From NCBI GenBank assembly GCA_029204225.1, contig CM055102.1, forward strand, positions 62,843,272-62,907,271: a stretch of DNA of 64,000 nt, read 5' to 3'. Shown piece by piece: positions 1 through 9,975 of the stretch (its first letter is position 1; each line of letters starts with the position of its first letter). Source of the stretch: Diphasiastrum complanatum (taxonomy: Eukaryota; Streptophyta; Lycopodiopsida; Lycopodiales; Lycopodiaceae). The translations under genes were made by a program, and so were the position numbers. The notes under the pieces are model-generated. The model saw nothing but the letters and a program-made list of their open reading frames with translations, was not told where the DNA came from and ran no database searches.

Positions 1-207
1 TTTTTTTCTCAATTTTGTAGCCATGTGGACCAATAGAAACCTTGATATCAGACTTCTATGTAACGTAGCTTTTCTCAGATATAAATAAAATAAAAACTTT
101 TTAAATATATAAATGTTTCGTTGGGAAGCATGTGAAAATGCTATTGGATGTTGAGGCCTGCCCTTCCATCTAATCACTGCCCAAAGAGGTCCGAAACTAT
201 TGAAAAT
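1..207 (+). repeat. Repeat unit C, left part, split by Copia-A
   Basis: This stretch matches, in inverted orientation, the sequence at about 55555-55750, including the motif around tacgtaacg/cgttacgta and the run reading 'ccaatagcattttcacatg' on one strand. The rest of the unit resumes at 10978, so the copia element at 208-10977 interrupts it. A shorter relative of the first ~80 bases is seen near 62880-62990. No coding sequence is recognised here. Confidence 0.7.
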
Positions 208-543
208 TGTTAGAATAAGTAAGCTCAGTTTCTCTCACAGTTCATGACTTTCTGTGTTTAGCAATGATTTTGAGTTTTCATTACTTTTGTGATAGTATGC
301 ATATGTGCCAGTTTGGCGGTACACGTAGTGTAAGTTCGAACACGCATCCCATAACGGGGACCGAACTGCCATGCAATGGTATCCCACAAAAATTACACTG
401 TATATATATATCTTTCAGTCTCTTTTGTAAATACAGTTCAGAAGAGTTTTATTGGCTTGGTGTGTGATCTCTCTTTACTATTTATCTAATTGATGCTAGA
501 TTGCTTGCAAATTAGCTAACTATACTGCCAATAAGATCCTTGA
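208..543 (+). repeat. Copia-A 5' LTR
   Basis: Starts TGTTAGAATAAG and aligns along its length with 10679-10977, sharing 'gatagtatgcat', 'ggtacacgtagtgtaa', 'ggggaccgaactgccat' and the end 'gactatactgcca'-like plus cttga. It is about 35 bases longer than the 3' LTR because of extra sequence around the tatatata tract. The end near 543 is inferred from where similarity stops. Confidence 0.7.
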
Positions 544-1074
544 GGGAGACAAATTTTGGAAAAATTAAAAGAACCATTTATGGGTAGTTAAGTAGTCAAA
601 TCGGGTTGGAACGCCCTTCAACTTCATAAAAAAATTTCAGGTGAAAGGGACGCTGAAGGTCAAATTCATTTGAAGAAAAGTTTTACTTCAAGGTGAAGAA
701 ATAGTGTATTTTTTTTTCAAAGGCCCTTATCTTTTAGCTCTTTTTTCCATTTACGGCCATCCAAAAGCCAAAATCCTCCAAATTAAGGGCAGAAAAGGAT
801 TGTATCCTACAAGTATAGTATCTGAAAGCAGAGAGATTGTCGCGCAAAAAGTGTTTGGAGTGCGCCAAAAGTCTTTTCACCATTCCAGTGGGCGAGTAGT
901 TAGGAGTTGGTGATGAAGGGCATTTCGGAGGATGACACCGATTTGGCTAAAGAGCGGCGGGAGGTCCTGAAACTTTTTTGGTCAGACCTTAAAGTTGACT
1001 TTTAGAAGTCTAAATTGCTCTATAAGCTTGTCATTGGGCCTCATTAAAGCGCTACAGGAGCAATTTTTGGTGAA
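544..1074 (+). other. Copia-A leader between LTR and gag
   Basis: No gene is recognised. The position fits an untranslated leader. I do not see the usual TGGTATCAGAGC primer site directly after the LTR. From 851 onward the sequence is the left arm of the large inverted duplication and pairs with sequence ending at 16675. Confidence 0.45.
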
Positions 1075-2640
1075 GTGGCAGGATTGAGAGAATCTATGCT
1101 TGGAGAAGCTAGTAGATTGGACGGGGTATCCAATTATAGCATTTGGAAATTCAAAATGAAGAGTATTTTCATGGAAAAGGAGCTGTGTCGGGACATTGTC
1201 ATTGGGGTGGAACAACGGCCAGCTACAACTCCAGCTGATATTCATGCATTTGACAAAAGGGCGTAGAAGGCCTTATTCTTGATAAACTTATTAGTGAAAG
1301 ATCATGTCATTGCCCACATTAGTGAGTTGTATCAGCAAGAGGCGCTTGGGATGCACTCAAAATGCAGTTTCAAATGACGAACACCTCTCGAATGATGTTT
1401 ATGAGGACCAAACTCGTAAGTGTTTGCATGGAGGAGAATGAGGGCACAGGGTCCTATTTCACACGAATAAAGAAGTTACGAGACCAGTTGACAGCTATTG
1501 GAGAGCCAATAAGAGATGTTGAGCTGGTTCACATAGCTATAAATTGTCTATCTGAAAAATTCCAAATGTTTGCAAGTGGCATTGCTTCGAGGGAGAGACT
1601 ACCAACATTTGAAAATCTTCATGGCATCATCCTACAGGAGGAACAAGGTGTGAAGTGGTAAAAACTCAACTTCCCCACATTGGAAGATCAAGTAATGCTA
1701 GCCAAAGGGAAGCATATATACAAGAAGCAACCCAAGAAGTCAGATGTGGAGGATGACAATCAAGGATCCACATCAGGCAAGAAGAAGAAATCCAACTATT
1801 TCTATTGCCAAAAGTCTGGACATTGGGCAAGAGATTGTCGCAAGAAGAAGGTGGATATTAAGAGGGGCAAAGTGAAGTAGTTGACCAATTTTGTCGAAGA
1901 AGAGAATGATAGCGATAACGAAGATCAAGGCACGACATTTGTGACAGCATTAGCATCGCAACATTTCATTGGTCATACACATTGGTATGTGGATTCAGGA
2001 GCAACGAGACACATGACTGGCAACAAATCGTGCTTTAAAAATCTGGAGCTTACTGATGATGGAGATAGAGTTGCGCAGGCGAATGACGACGAGTGTCAAA
2101 TTCATGGAGTTGGTGCAGTGGCTATTCAATTTCCTGATGGACATGTGAAAGTAACTGAAAATGTGTTGTATGTTCCTGGCCTTTAGAAGAGTCTTTTATC
2201 TGTTGATACAATGACAGATCATAAGCTGAAGGTGGAGTTCAATGACAAGAAATGCCAGATCAAGGATGTGAAATGGGATTTCAAGGTGATTGTTGACGGC
2301 TTTAGGGATAAAACTTGTGGTTTGTACAAGTTAAATGTTGTTGTTATGAAGTGCAATGAGTTAGCATCTACATCTATATCACAAAGTAATTTATGGCATA
2401 GATGTATGGGGCATTTGAACTTCAAGAGCTTGAGGTTACTTCGTAAGCTCAAGATGGTAGCATGTTTACCTAGTTTGGATGACAAGGAAGAGTCCATTTG
2501 CAAGGAGTGCGTGCCAGACAAGTTATACAGAAAGAAGTTCAACAAAGAAGGAGCAACAAGGGCAAAACAAGTGCTTGAGTTGATACACTCTGGTCTATGT
2601 GGCCATGGTATAACTGGTATCTGTCATTCTTTAAATCAAT
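1075..2640 (+). pseudogene. Copia-A gag, protease and GAG-pre-integrase remnant
   Basis: Order of domains: a UBN2-type Gag start (SNYSIWKFKMKSIF), a CCHC zinc knuckle YFYCQKSGHWARDC near 1800-1840, the aspartic protease active site WYVDSGATRHMTG near 1984-2022, and a GAG-pre-integrase zinc motif with LWHRCMGHLNF near 2391. Gag captures genomic RNA in the capsid; the protease cuts the polyprotein. The reading frame is broken by a stop after residue 63, at least one frameshift before 1362, and stops at 1661, 1880 and 2186. The inverted copy at 14878-16450 is better preserved, with an open gag of 227 residues. Confidence 0.85.
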
Positions 2641-3170
2641 TTTATGAAAAGACTTGCCAGACTTGGAAAGGTGGAATACCTACATGCCTTCAAACATACT
2701 TTTTGCTATATTGATGATGTTTGTTTCATAAACAAGACAGATGCTCATGTATTTCTAGACAAGGAGCAACCTCGTGTTGATGATAATGCTTTAAGGATCT
2801 ATCCCTTGGAGTACCTCACCATAGAAAATGAAGACGCTTCGGATAATACGGTCAGTTTTTTAAATATTACCACTACCTTTGATTCTTTATCAAGTAAGTT
2901 TCATATGAAAAAATTTGACAAGCGAAGGGTACTTTCGTTTTCGTTTTTCCAATATATACAATTAATTGCCAAATGGTAGATTATGAACTCGTAAAATTAT
3001 TGTAGCTCAAATTATTGCTGTCATGTACTGTTGTAGTGAACAAGATACCTTTATGGATGTGGTTAGAAACATTGTTCTTGCTTTTTAAAGTAATGGCTTC
3101 ATGAGAGGAAGATTGTATGAGATTATAAACAACCTATTCCTACACAATTTGTTCCTTGGACTCAAATTTA
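2640..3170 (+). pseudogene. Fragment of a YIDD-type reverse transcriptase, not copia
   Basis: Right after the copia sequence breaks off, the frame at 2644-2979 contains FCYIDDVCFIN, then YPLEYLTIENE, a stretch ending SFLNI, and KKFDKRRVLSF. The order YIDD, then FL(D/N)xxx, then (Y/F)DKRxxF resembles the palm-to-thumb part of retroelement RTs outside the copia and gypsy groups, perhaps Penelope-like or a related class. After a frame change, 2990-3160 still reads as protein (IVAQIIAV, then GFMRGRLYEIINN), as expected for a thumb. YxDD is the metal-binding RT motif. No endonuclease or upstream fingers are present. A second copy is in the inverted arm at 14440-14929. The family assignment is inference from motifs recalled, not a search. 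Confidence 0.5.
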
Positions 3171-3275
3171 ATTTAGCAAAAAATCTAGATTTCTTTTGGT
3201 GGGCAGTTAGCACTCCATCTCAGGGGTGCTAACTGCCCCTTGAGAGACTTTGCTGGCTATGGCTATGGTTGGTGG

Positions 3276-3278
<3 letters not shown>

Positions 3279-3363
<85 letters not shown>
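3279..3363 (+). repeat. (CT)n microsatellite, about 42 units
   Basis: Pure CT dinucleotide run within the left inverted arm. The matching tract in the right arm, 14183-14249, is (GA)n and about ten units shorter, so the tract length has changed since duplication. Confidence 0.98.
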
Positions 3364-3367
<4 letters not shown>

Positions 3368-3960
3368 AGATACAACTAAAAAGCATGGATATGCTTAGGA
3401 GTATGGATATAGTGCGTGACATACCTTACTTCATAAGGGTCACTTGGGTCAATATAGCATGGATTTGTTCTAATACCAGCACACGTGTTCACACCAGGTC
3501 TTTTGGCTAAGTAAAACTCTAAACGGTTAAAACTTTTCATACTCTTCTAGGCATAAAATGAATTGATATGGACCAACTGCCCATAAGCTCATCATCAGTA
3601 TGACACTCGTCCTGATACGCTGATATAATTGCTTGGCCTATCGCTAAAACGTCATGTGCTTGGGAAGACTGGACTAGGTTTTAGAATGCTATTCAAAGTT
3701 GTTAAGTAGTATAGCTTCTTTTGGACATGAATAACAACTGTCGTTCAGCTATAACACCTGTCTTCCTCAATAAACTAACTTGAGCGGTTTTGTTTTGTTG
3801 GATGGTGGTAAGTATCAGCTGGATGTCTTGAAAGTGATTATGCTTTATGGTGTTTTCTAGTATTGTGTTTTATTTTTCAGCTATATTTTACCTTGTTGGG
3901 GTACGAGTAAAGGGTCAAAAGATTTCAATCTTGCTTTGTCAAGAGGAAGTAAGTGCAGTT

Positions 3961-3965
<5 letters not shown>
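3364..3965 (+). repeat. Repeat H, copy 1 (from about 3580), with preceding arm sequence
   Basis: From about 3595 ('actcgtcctgatacgctgat') to the CT tract this sequence recurs at 60115-60510 on the same strand and, inverted, at 13582-13950 and 63300-63715. All four run through 'gtgcttgggaaga', 'taaactaacttgagc'-like and 'ttttaccttgttgg' blocks and end at or near a CT-rich tail. 3364-3580 is shared only with the other inverted arm. No protein is recognised. Confidence 0.65.

Positions 3966-4041
<76 letters not shown>
3966..4041 (+). repeat. (CT)n microsatellite, about 38 units
   Basis: Pure CT run that directly follows repeat H copy 1 and directly precedes a fragment of LTR-B. The counterpart in the right arm, 13525-13581, has about 28 units. 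Confidence 0.98.
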
Positions 4042-4045
<4 letters not shown>

Positions 4046-4125
4046 GGCCCATTTCTACCTCCCTAACTATTCATATTTAAAGAGGAGTGGGAACCCAGTC
4101 AAAAATCGGAAGGAACCAATATTTT
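4042..4125 (-). repeat. LTR-B fragment
   Basis: The 84 bases after the CT tract ('attggcccatttctacctcc' onward, through 'gggaacccagtc') are the U3 portion of LTR-B in minus orientation. Similarity stops near 4125, which sets the inner boundary of the left inverted arm at about 4118. Confidence 0.75.
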
Positions 4126-4734
4126 TTCCTCCTATCCATTATGTCTCGTGACACATCTTGGTCATCCCGTTTTTGTTCCATGAGTGAGAATGGATCAACC
4201 AGTTGCATGGATGGTTTGTCTTTGTCACAATAGAACAAACTCATGGAGCGAATGAGGGCTCGACGTAGATTGGTTGACTATACTCATCATCCTCTGAGGA
4301 GATTCAGTTGACTGCACTCATCTATGGCCGAGGTGTTTCCCCTTCCCATGAGGGTCCCTCCCCCATCCACTACTAGTGCCTCCTCCTGAGATTCTCAGGA
4401 CACGGGAGAGCATAGGAGGAACCGCCTCAGTGTCTCCTATTGTGGAGGTTGAGGCGGTGATGATGATCCCCCTGAGATAGTCATGAGTCCAGCATGTCAT
4501 CCTAGAATGTCTCATCGTAGGGACTCCTTACTTTGAGAGACACTTACCTAGGAGGCAGCATGTAGGGCACATGATTTCAATTTTTTATGAACATTCAAAA
4601 CTGTATGAAATGTAGCACAGGTTCAAAAAACAATAGATTGCACTGGTTTCTTCCTTTTCCAATGCTTGTAGATTTTTTTGTTGAATGTAATGTTTGTAGA
4701 ACAACGACATTGTTACTTGTAGTGATTTAACAAA
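4126..4734. repeat. Degenerate repeat related in inverted orientation to 49140-49900
   Basis: Short blocks such as 'cctaggaggca', 'gacacttacc', 'catgagtcc', 'gaggcgg' and 'gggatgacc'-like runs match the reverse complement of the GC-richer, proline-rich region at 49140-49900. Two diverged inverted copies of one repeat are likely. No credible gene: open frames here are short and uncharacteristic. Confidence 0.4.
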
Positions 4735-5340
4735 TGATATGTTATCAGGCCTCCTAGATGATCAATGGGATAAAAAGAGCAATGGCAATATTGAGTGCAT
4801 AGTTAATAGATCATCAATGAAATTTAGATATCATATAAAATTAAATGCTTTGTTCAACATTTTATTATAGAAGATGGCCCCAAATTGGCAATGAATGGAA
4901 GGCATTGGATCAAGAATTTACATTGAATCATCAAGTTCAAATAGAAACCCAAGTGCAACAAAATGATTCTACTATTACAACAATTGAGGTGGAGAAAGAT
5001 TGGACACTAAATCACATTTGATCAGAGCTTACTTTGCTGCAATATGATATTCTTTAACACTTTTGTTTTTGAGTCAATGAGAGATTGGTATGTGTATGTG
5101 TGTTTTCTTTGATACACATTTGAAATGACTTTCAATGAGTTTATTTAAACTTATTTCGGTGTTTTCACTATTTTGTGCTTGCATTTAAAATTATCCCAAT
5201 GTTGGTATTGCTTTTCTAACAAGTTTCTTTGATGTATAGGTAAGACCAAGAGAAGAAAATCGTATATAGTGCAAGGATTTACATTCAAGCGTAGGAATTG
5301 TTGAAACCGCATAAACATTGGGATGGTAGACATGGAACAA
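4735..5340 (+). pseudogene. Paralogue of the unit-C gene remnant
   Basis: 4745-5050 translates with frame breaks to LLDDQWDKKSNGNIEC, then SSMKFRYHIKLNALF, WKALDQEF and EKDWTLNHI. This aligns with the exon in units C at 8640-8830 and 11955-12150 (KLMDEGWDKKSDGEIEC, SSMCFRYQI, MPLDQDLEASGL) and with 52444-52707 (EEDWSLNYIRQELL). Here family-B has not inserted, so the sequence continues past the point where the C copies are cut. I do not recognise the protein. 5100-5340 shows no further coding. Confidence 0.45.
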
Positions 5341-5501
5341 TGTACCTTTAAAAAAAAAAATAGAAACCTATTTCAAATGACTTCAAGATTTTATCGAACT
5401 TAAGATGGACTTCCAAATCTGGAAGAGGCAATCTTCAATTAATAACTTTTAATTTTTTTTTTGTTTTTTTCATATTCAAATTCCTATTAACTGATATTTG
5501 A
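5341..5501. other. A/T-rich spacer
   Basis: Homopolymer-rich sequence with no recognisable feature. Confidence 0.5.
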
Positions 5502-5862
5502 CTAATTATATTTAACTGTGTTTATGTTTTTTTTTAGTTTAAATGCCCAAAGCATGATCTCTGGTGGTACTCCTTGGAGTGCGAGGAGAGAACGGGTTTC
5601 ATTTCCACCGTTGGTTTCACTTACCTTGTCTACCTTTCTCTCTTGCTGGACCACAAAGGAATCTTGTTTGTGGATTCTTCGTGTTTGCGAACCATTCATG
5701 TTCGCGAACCGTTCGTCTTCGTCTTCGTTGACTTTCGTGTTCGCGAAACTTTTCGTGTTTCGTGTCTCCAAATGTTTGAGTTCGCGAACATCTTCGCCAG
5801 GTGAAGGGCTGAAAGCTAGCAAGGCTTTGTAATCAGAAACACTTTGTTTCTTCAGCTCGCTC
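5502..5862 (-). pseudogene. Gypsy gag C-terminal linker, second copy
   Basis: The minus-strand frame at 5822-5502 (LLAFSPSPGEDVRELKHLET near its start, LALQGVPPEIM near its end) repeats the sequence downstream of the zinc knuckle in the gag at 6335-7096. The repeated block spans about 5550-5862 and 6361-6655 as a direct duplication. The repeat copies differ in the acidic/arginine-rich middle. It has no zinc knuckle of its own. Confidence 0.6.
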
Positions 5863-6360
5863 TCAAAGCATGGTAGCTTTATGATCCCAAGACTGCTCTT
5901 TTGCCTCTCAAAGAGCCCTTTGTCCAGAGCTTTAGTCTATATTGATTTTCTCTAATTTTTTCAAGGGCACTGCATGCGAATCCATAGTGTGTTGGCGTGA
6001 GAGAAGCACGGTTCTCTCACGAGTAGTAGTCTCGCTTCACTAGCGGACAAGTGGATCTTCTGATCCTAGACAAAATTATCTTCTCGCACGCAGGCGGAGC
6101 TTCTGTTTGTGTTCATCTTGATTGCTTACTAGCATCAGACTTCTTCAATGTCTCTTCTCTCTTAGTTACACTATGTATATCATGTTCTGATATGTGTCAA
6201 GTACTATCTAGTAAGTATGGTCTCTCTTCTAAACCTCAGATTAGAATGATTAAACATCTACAACTAGTTGGGGAATTACAAGAGTGGCAATTAGCTATGA
6301 CCTAGGAAGTATCTGCTGATGTCATGCCATCAGGTCAGATCTCTGTACTTTTGGATACTT
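5863..6360. other. Spacer between duplicated gag linkers
   Basis: Nothing recognised. An 84-residue plus-strand open frame at 6051-6305 has no family features. The segment lies between two direct copies of a gag linker, so it may be an insertion or the remainder of a tandem duplication. Confidence 0.4.
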
Positions 6361-7096
6361 GCATGATCTCTGGTGGTACTCCTTGGAGCGCGAGGATAGA
6401 ACGGGTTTCGTTTTCACCATTGGTTTTGCTTACCTCGTCTGCCTTTCTTTCTCTCTTGCTGGCCCGCAAAGGAATCTCATTTGTGGATTCTTTGTGTTCG
6501 CGAACCGTTCGTGTCCGTGAACCGTTCATCTTCCTATTCGTTTGTATTTGTAGAACTTTTCATGTCTCAAGATGTTCGAGTTCGCGAACATCTTCATCAG
6601 GTGAAGGGCTGAAAGCTAGCAAGGCTTTGTAATTAGAAACACTTTGTTTCTTCAATGCCGGTAAATCCACAGTCATGAAACTTGACGACTTTGCTTTCCG
6701 TTCGGGGCACTGTTTAGCACGGTGCCCGGGTTTATTGCAAAGGAAACATAGATTCTGTTTAAGCGCCGCTAACCATGCTTTGTCTTTCACCACCAATTTC
6801 TTCCTATTCTTTTTCTTCTTTGACTGTTGGTACGCTTCTGCTTCCAGCTCATCAAAAAACCATTTTTTACGCTTGTTAGACTTTTCTTGCTTGGGTTTCG
6901 GGGCCGTTTGGTCGTGTACGCTTTTCCATGATGCAACAATTGCACTATCATAGGCTTTCGCCACATGGATAGCATCCTCTAGTGAGTTAAGGATATTTTG
7001 TTTGCATTCATTTTGATAGTCAACTGACAGTCCGACAATAAATTGCCACCGTGCTAACTTACGATCAAAAAGCGGGACCTTGGCCAAAGAGTCCAA
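6335..7096 (-). pseudogene. Ty3/gypsy-type gag fragment with CCHC zinc knuckle
   Basis: The minus frame 7096-6560 (178 residues) carries the Gag C-terminal half: DRKLARWQFIVGLSVDYQ and SLEDAIHVAKAYDSA, a basic stretch, then CFLCNKPGHRAKQC at 6710-6760, followed by the linker with LLAFSPSPDEDVRELEHLET. A frame break leads into 6529-6335, which ends LALQGVPPEIM. The RNA-binding knuckle is intact. The Gag N-terminal half, protease and RT are missing: upstream similarity ends near 7130. Probably a truncated gypsy element trapped in Copia-A. Confidence 0.7.
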
Positions 7097-7130
7097 GAAC
7101 TCTTGGACATAACCATTCAGTTCTCAGCTG

Positions 7131-8539
7131 CCCATTTTGCAGCTGATAAACCAAGTATACAGGTCAGATGTCAACAATCAGAAATGCAACATCAAGCATT
7201 CACCATAAACAATCACCAAGTAGGGAGACGAAAGAAGAACACACAATATCACTCTATCACACTAACTTCATACTGAATATAAAATGTACATATAAACCCT
7301 AAACCCTGATAGAGAGAGAAAACCTACGAATAGACTAATAGACTAGCCTACGGCTAATTACAGCTGGTAACAGCTGTCAACATTAATGTACATCATAAAC
7401 ATTAACAATGAAGTTTATCATTGATTTCTAACACTCCCTCAATGATAAAATTACATTCTTCTATTCCTAATAGAGTTCGAAACCTCTCAAATTTATATCC
7501 AATGGTCACTATTACTTATCTAGGGTATTTATATGTTGGGATCTTTCTAAATGAGTATATGGGCATCCTTCAATCTCCTTGTGTTTCTACATATAGGTTT
7601 GCTGCAGTCCATGCCAACGCTATGGATATATGGCATTCCTGGTTATTACACATAGCTTGGTTTCCATTTGGACCTGTTGATTGGTGCTGATTTTTCCATA
7701 TTAGTGATCGCCTATGGTGCGGATATCTCTATGATTATGCATGTGGCTCTCTATCTGTTCCTTGGATTATTGCTCATTGTCAGGCTTGGCATATCTTGAT
7801 GGCTTGGGTTATTGCCTCCATTCCAGCTACTATCTGTCCAGGTGATCTTCAGGTTTCCCATCATTTCAGGTTGCTCCATATCGCTTGGTCTCCGATGCTG
7901 AGTTGCCAATTTAATCTGGTTTTCTGAGACCATCAGAGTACCTTGAGAGAGTTCCTTCTCCTCTCTTGGATAGTTTTTGGGGATGTAGCCACACACACTT
8001 CAATATTGCTCATATGTGCTTTGATACTCATTTCCAGCTACACGTGGATATTGCTCCGATGCTTGCTATTGATGTTGGAGATTATGTTCCTCATTCCAAT
8101 GCATTTCTTCTATTCCTCACTTGTGTGCCTAGTGTGTACTCTGGGATTACACTTGACTTGAGGCCAGTTTCGATGGGTCATCCGATTCTCCATCCGTTTT
8201 TTGGTGCATCTTATGATAGATTGGTATGTCCATATGAGGTCTTTCTAGATCAGTTTTTCGGCTACGGTTTTTTAGTTGGGGCCTCTACTATTTCTGGATT
8301 TGTTGCTATTGTTTTTATGCATCATGTCTTTGTAGATGATTTATTGAATTCTTGGACCTTTTGGAGCTTTTGACATGCTGCTCTTCTCCTGATAGGAGCC
8401 TTGAAGGTACCGTGTGCCATTGCTACTTCTCATTCATGGGCCTTATGGGTAGCATGGGTTTTTGACCATGTTGATGCACATTTCTCCATTTTTGTTATCC
8501 TTTGTCAGGATGATCTCTTTATGCTCCATGTTTCTTGGC
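7131..8539. other. No recognised gene; unassigned repeat-like sequence
   Basis: Several open frames occur (7421-7690, 7966-8373) but their translations are Phe/His/Leu-rich with no motif. The part up to ~7440 has LTR-like character: A-rich with 'taaaccctaaaccctga' and 'tttctaacactccct' before 7441. I see no matching partner in the window. Confidence 0.35.
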
Positions 8540-8830
8540 AGTTCAAAAACAGTCTAAATAAGTTGGTTTATTTCTTTGAATAGATTTGTGGATTTCATTT
8601 CAAGTGTTAATATACACAAAACCCCAACAATGTTTGATTATTTAAACTTATGGATGAAGGTTGGGACAAAAAATCAGATGGAGAAATAGAATGCAAAATT
8701 AAAATGTCTTCCATGTGCTTTCACTATCAAATACAAGAGCAAATGTTGAGTTTATGCTTCCATTACCAAAGATGGAAAAAAACCAGGAGTAAATGGATGC
8801 CACTCGATTAGGACTTGAAAGCTAGTGGAC
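8540..8830 (+). pseudogene. Unit C fragment, copy a (exon remnant)
   Basis: Matches 11835-12150 and the inverted copies at 54479-54740 and 58215-58440. It contains an intron-like A/T-rich stretch and then an exon that reads LMDEGWDKKSDGEIEC, SSMCFHYQIQEQMLSLC, MPLD. It stops at 'gtggac', exactly where the family-B LTR begins, as in the other three copies. The host protein is not recognised. Confidence 0.55.
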
Positions 8831-9975
8831 TGTTCGAGGGTTTGTGGATATCGAGACAACCCTAATCCTAATTAATAAGTGAGAGGGATTTGGCACCCTG
8901 TGTGTGTAAGTCCAACCCTATGGTCACACAGAGATTTGATAATTAGAAAGTCAATAAAAGGACTTTAGGCCTTTTTGCGGGACTTTTAATGTCGCAGGCC
9001 TAAATGTCAAGTTAGTGAATGAAGTTAGGGTTCCCACTAAATTTCAATTTCAAATTGGTTCCGTCCGATTTTTGACTGGGTTCCACTCTTTTTTAAATAT
9101 GAATAGTTAGGGAGGTAGAAATGGGCCAGTAGGATTTTGAGGCCAAGGTCCTCCTCTCCACTATAAATAGGGGCGAACTCGAGTTGCTCCTCATGTTTTC
9201 ATCTTCATTTCAATACAAGCATATTGGTTCTCTTATGGAATGGACTTGTAAATGTCCTTGCTCTCTAACTCTATTCCTCCATCTCTCATGCTTTGTTGTA
9301 TTTGCTAATTGTTGGATCTAAATGTTATTGGAATTACTATTTCTTATGCTTTTGGTGAGAGAGAAAGAGTAAATTATTAATATCATTATGGATCTTAGGA
9401 TTAATGGATGTAATGTTAATCTTAGTGTTAATGGATGTTAGAGTTAGATGTGGACCTTTCATACATGCTAAAGTATGAGATATGCTATCGCTCTTACATG
9501 ATCGAACCTTTGTGTGACGACTACCTTCATCTCCTTGATGCTTGGATCTTGGATTGAGGATAGGATAGGAAATAATTCCACTACAATTTTGGCACCGTTG
9601 TAAAAAGTTTCTCATTTCGTTAAGTATTGAGGAAGTTACAAATTTTTGAAAATGTCAAAAAAAAAAAAATCTGTAACCTTGTCATTAGTTTCAACAATGT
9701 CATTGCTAGCAGTTGCACCTATCTACAAGGATCAAAATCAACAAGCATTATCTTGGGATGTGTTTTTGGATGGTGTCGACTACCCATTTGTTAATAAACA
9801 AGTTATCATGAATGGCCACCAGACCTATATGGCTATTATTGAAAATTTGCATTTAAGCTTCGAGGTTGGTGTCATGAGACCACCACCACTTTTGGTGGGG
9901 AATATTGTTAGAGAGTTTGTGTATATCGAGGCAACCCTAACCCTAGTTAATAAGTGAGAGAGATTTGGCACCCTG
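8831..9975 (+). mobile_element. Family B short LTR retrotransposon, copy a
   Basis: 5' LTR 8831-9585, internal 9586-9904, 3' LTR truncated at 9905-9975. The LTR starts TGTTCGAGGGTTTG and ends CCACTACA. A TATA box (tataaat, 9162-9168) and a 'gtccttgctctctaactc' leader-like region lie inside. Directly after it comes ATTTTGGCACCGTTG (9586-9600), a primer-binding site of the kind used by many plant gypsy elements. A purine-rich tract TTTTGGTGGGGAATAT precedes the 3' LTR. Only ~320 bp lie between the LTRs, so there is no room for pol: the element is non-autonomous. The truncated 3' LTR abuts Copia-A RNase H. Confidence 0.8.
9652..9957 (+). CDS. Short ORF in family B internal region
   Basis: An ATG 50 bp after the primer-binding site opens a frame of about 101 codons that runs through the internal region and into the 3' LTR. 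The first part (SLVSTMSLLAVAPIYKDQNQ) is conserved in copies b and c, where frames differ downstream (c: 46 codons). The conserved start near the primer site suggests a relic of a gag N-terminus, perhaps kept only as packaging sequence. No domain is recognised, and I do not claim a functional protein. Confidence 0.35.
   Translation: MSKKKKSVTLSLVSTMSLLAVAPIYKDQNQQALSWDVFLDGVDYPFVNKQVIMNGHQTYMAIIENLHLSFEVGVMRPPPLLVGNIVREFVYIEATLTLVNK

Noticed and set aside
2219-2545. Antisense ORF of 108 codons (and its counterpart at 14981-15307)
   Set aside because: Shadow of the copia pre-integrase coding strand; it recurs only because the arm is duplicated.
3207-4151. Open frames of Ser-Leu or Arg-Glu repeats over the CT/GA tracts (also near 13486, 29504-29874, 49917-50203)
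   Set aside because: They are translations of dinucleotide microsatellites, which stay open in every frame; they are not genes.
7292-7312. Telomere-like repeat (aaaccctaaaccctga)
   Set aside because: Only about two units, which is expected by chance and occurs in many LTRs; no interstitial telomere array.
7966-8373. A 135-codon plus-strand ORF
   Set aside because: His/Phe-rich, without a recognisable motif, in a TE interior, with an overlapping open frame at 7943; insufficient support for a gene.
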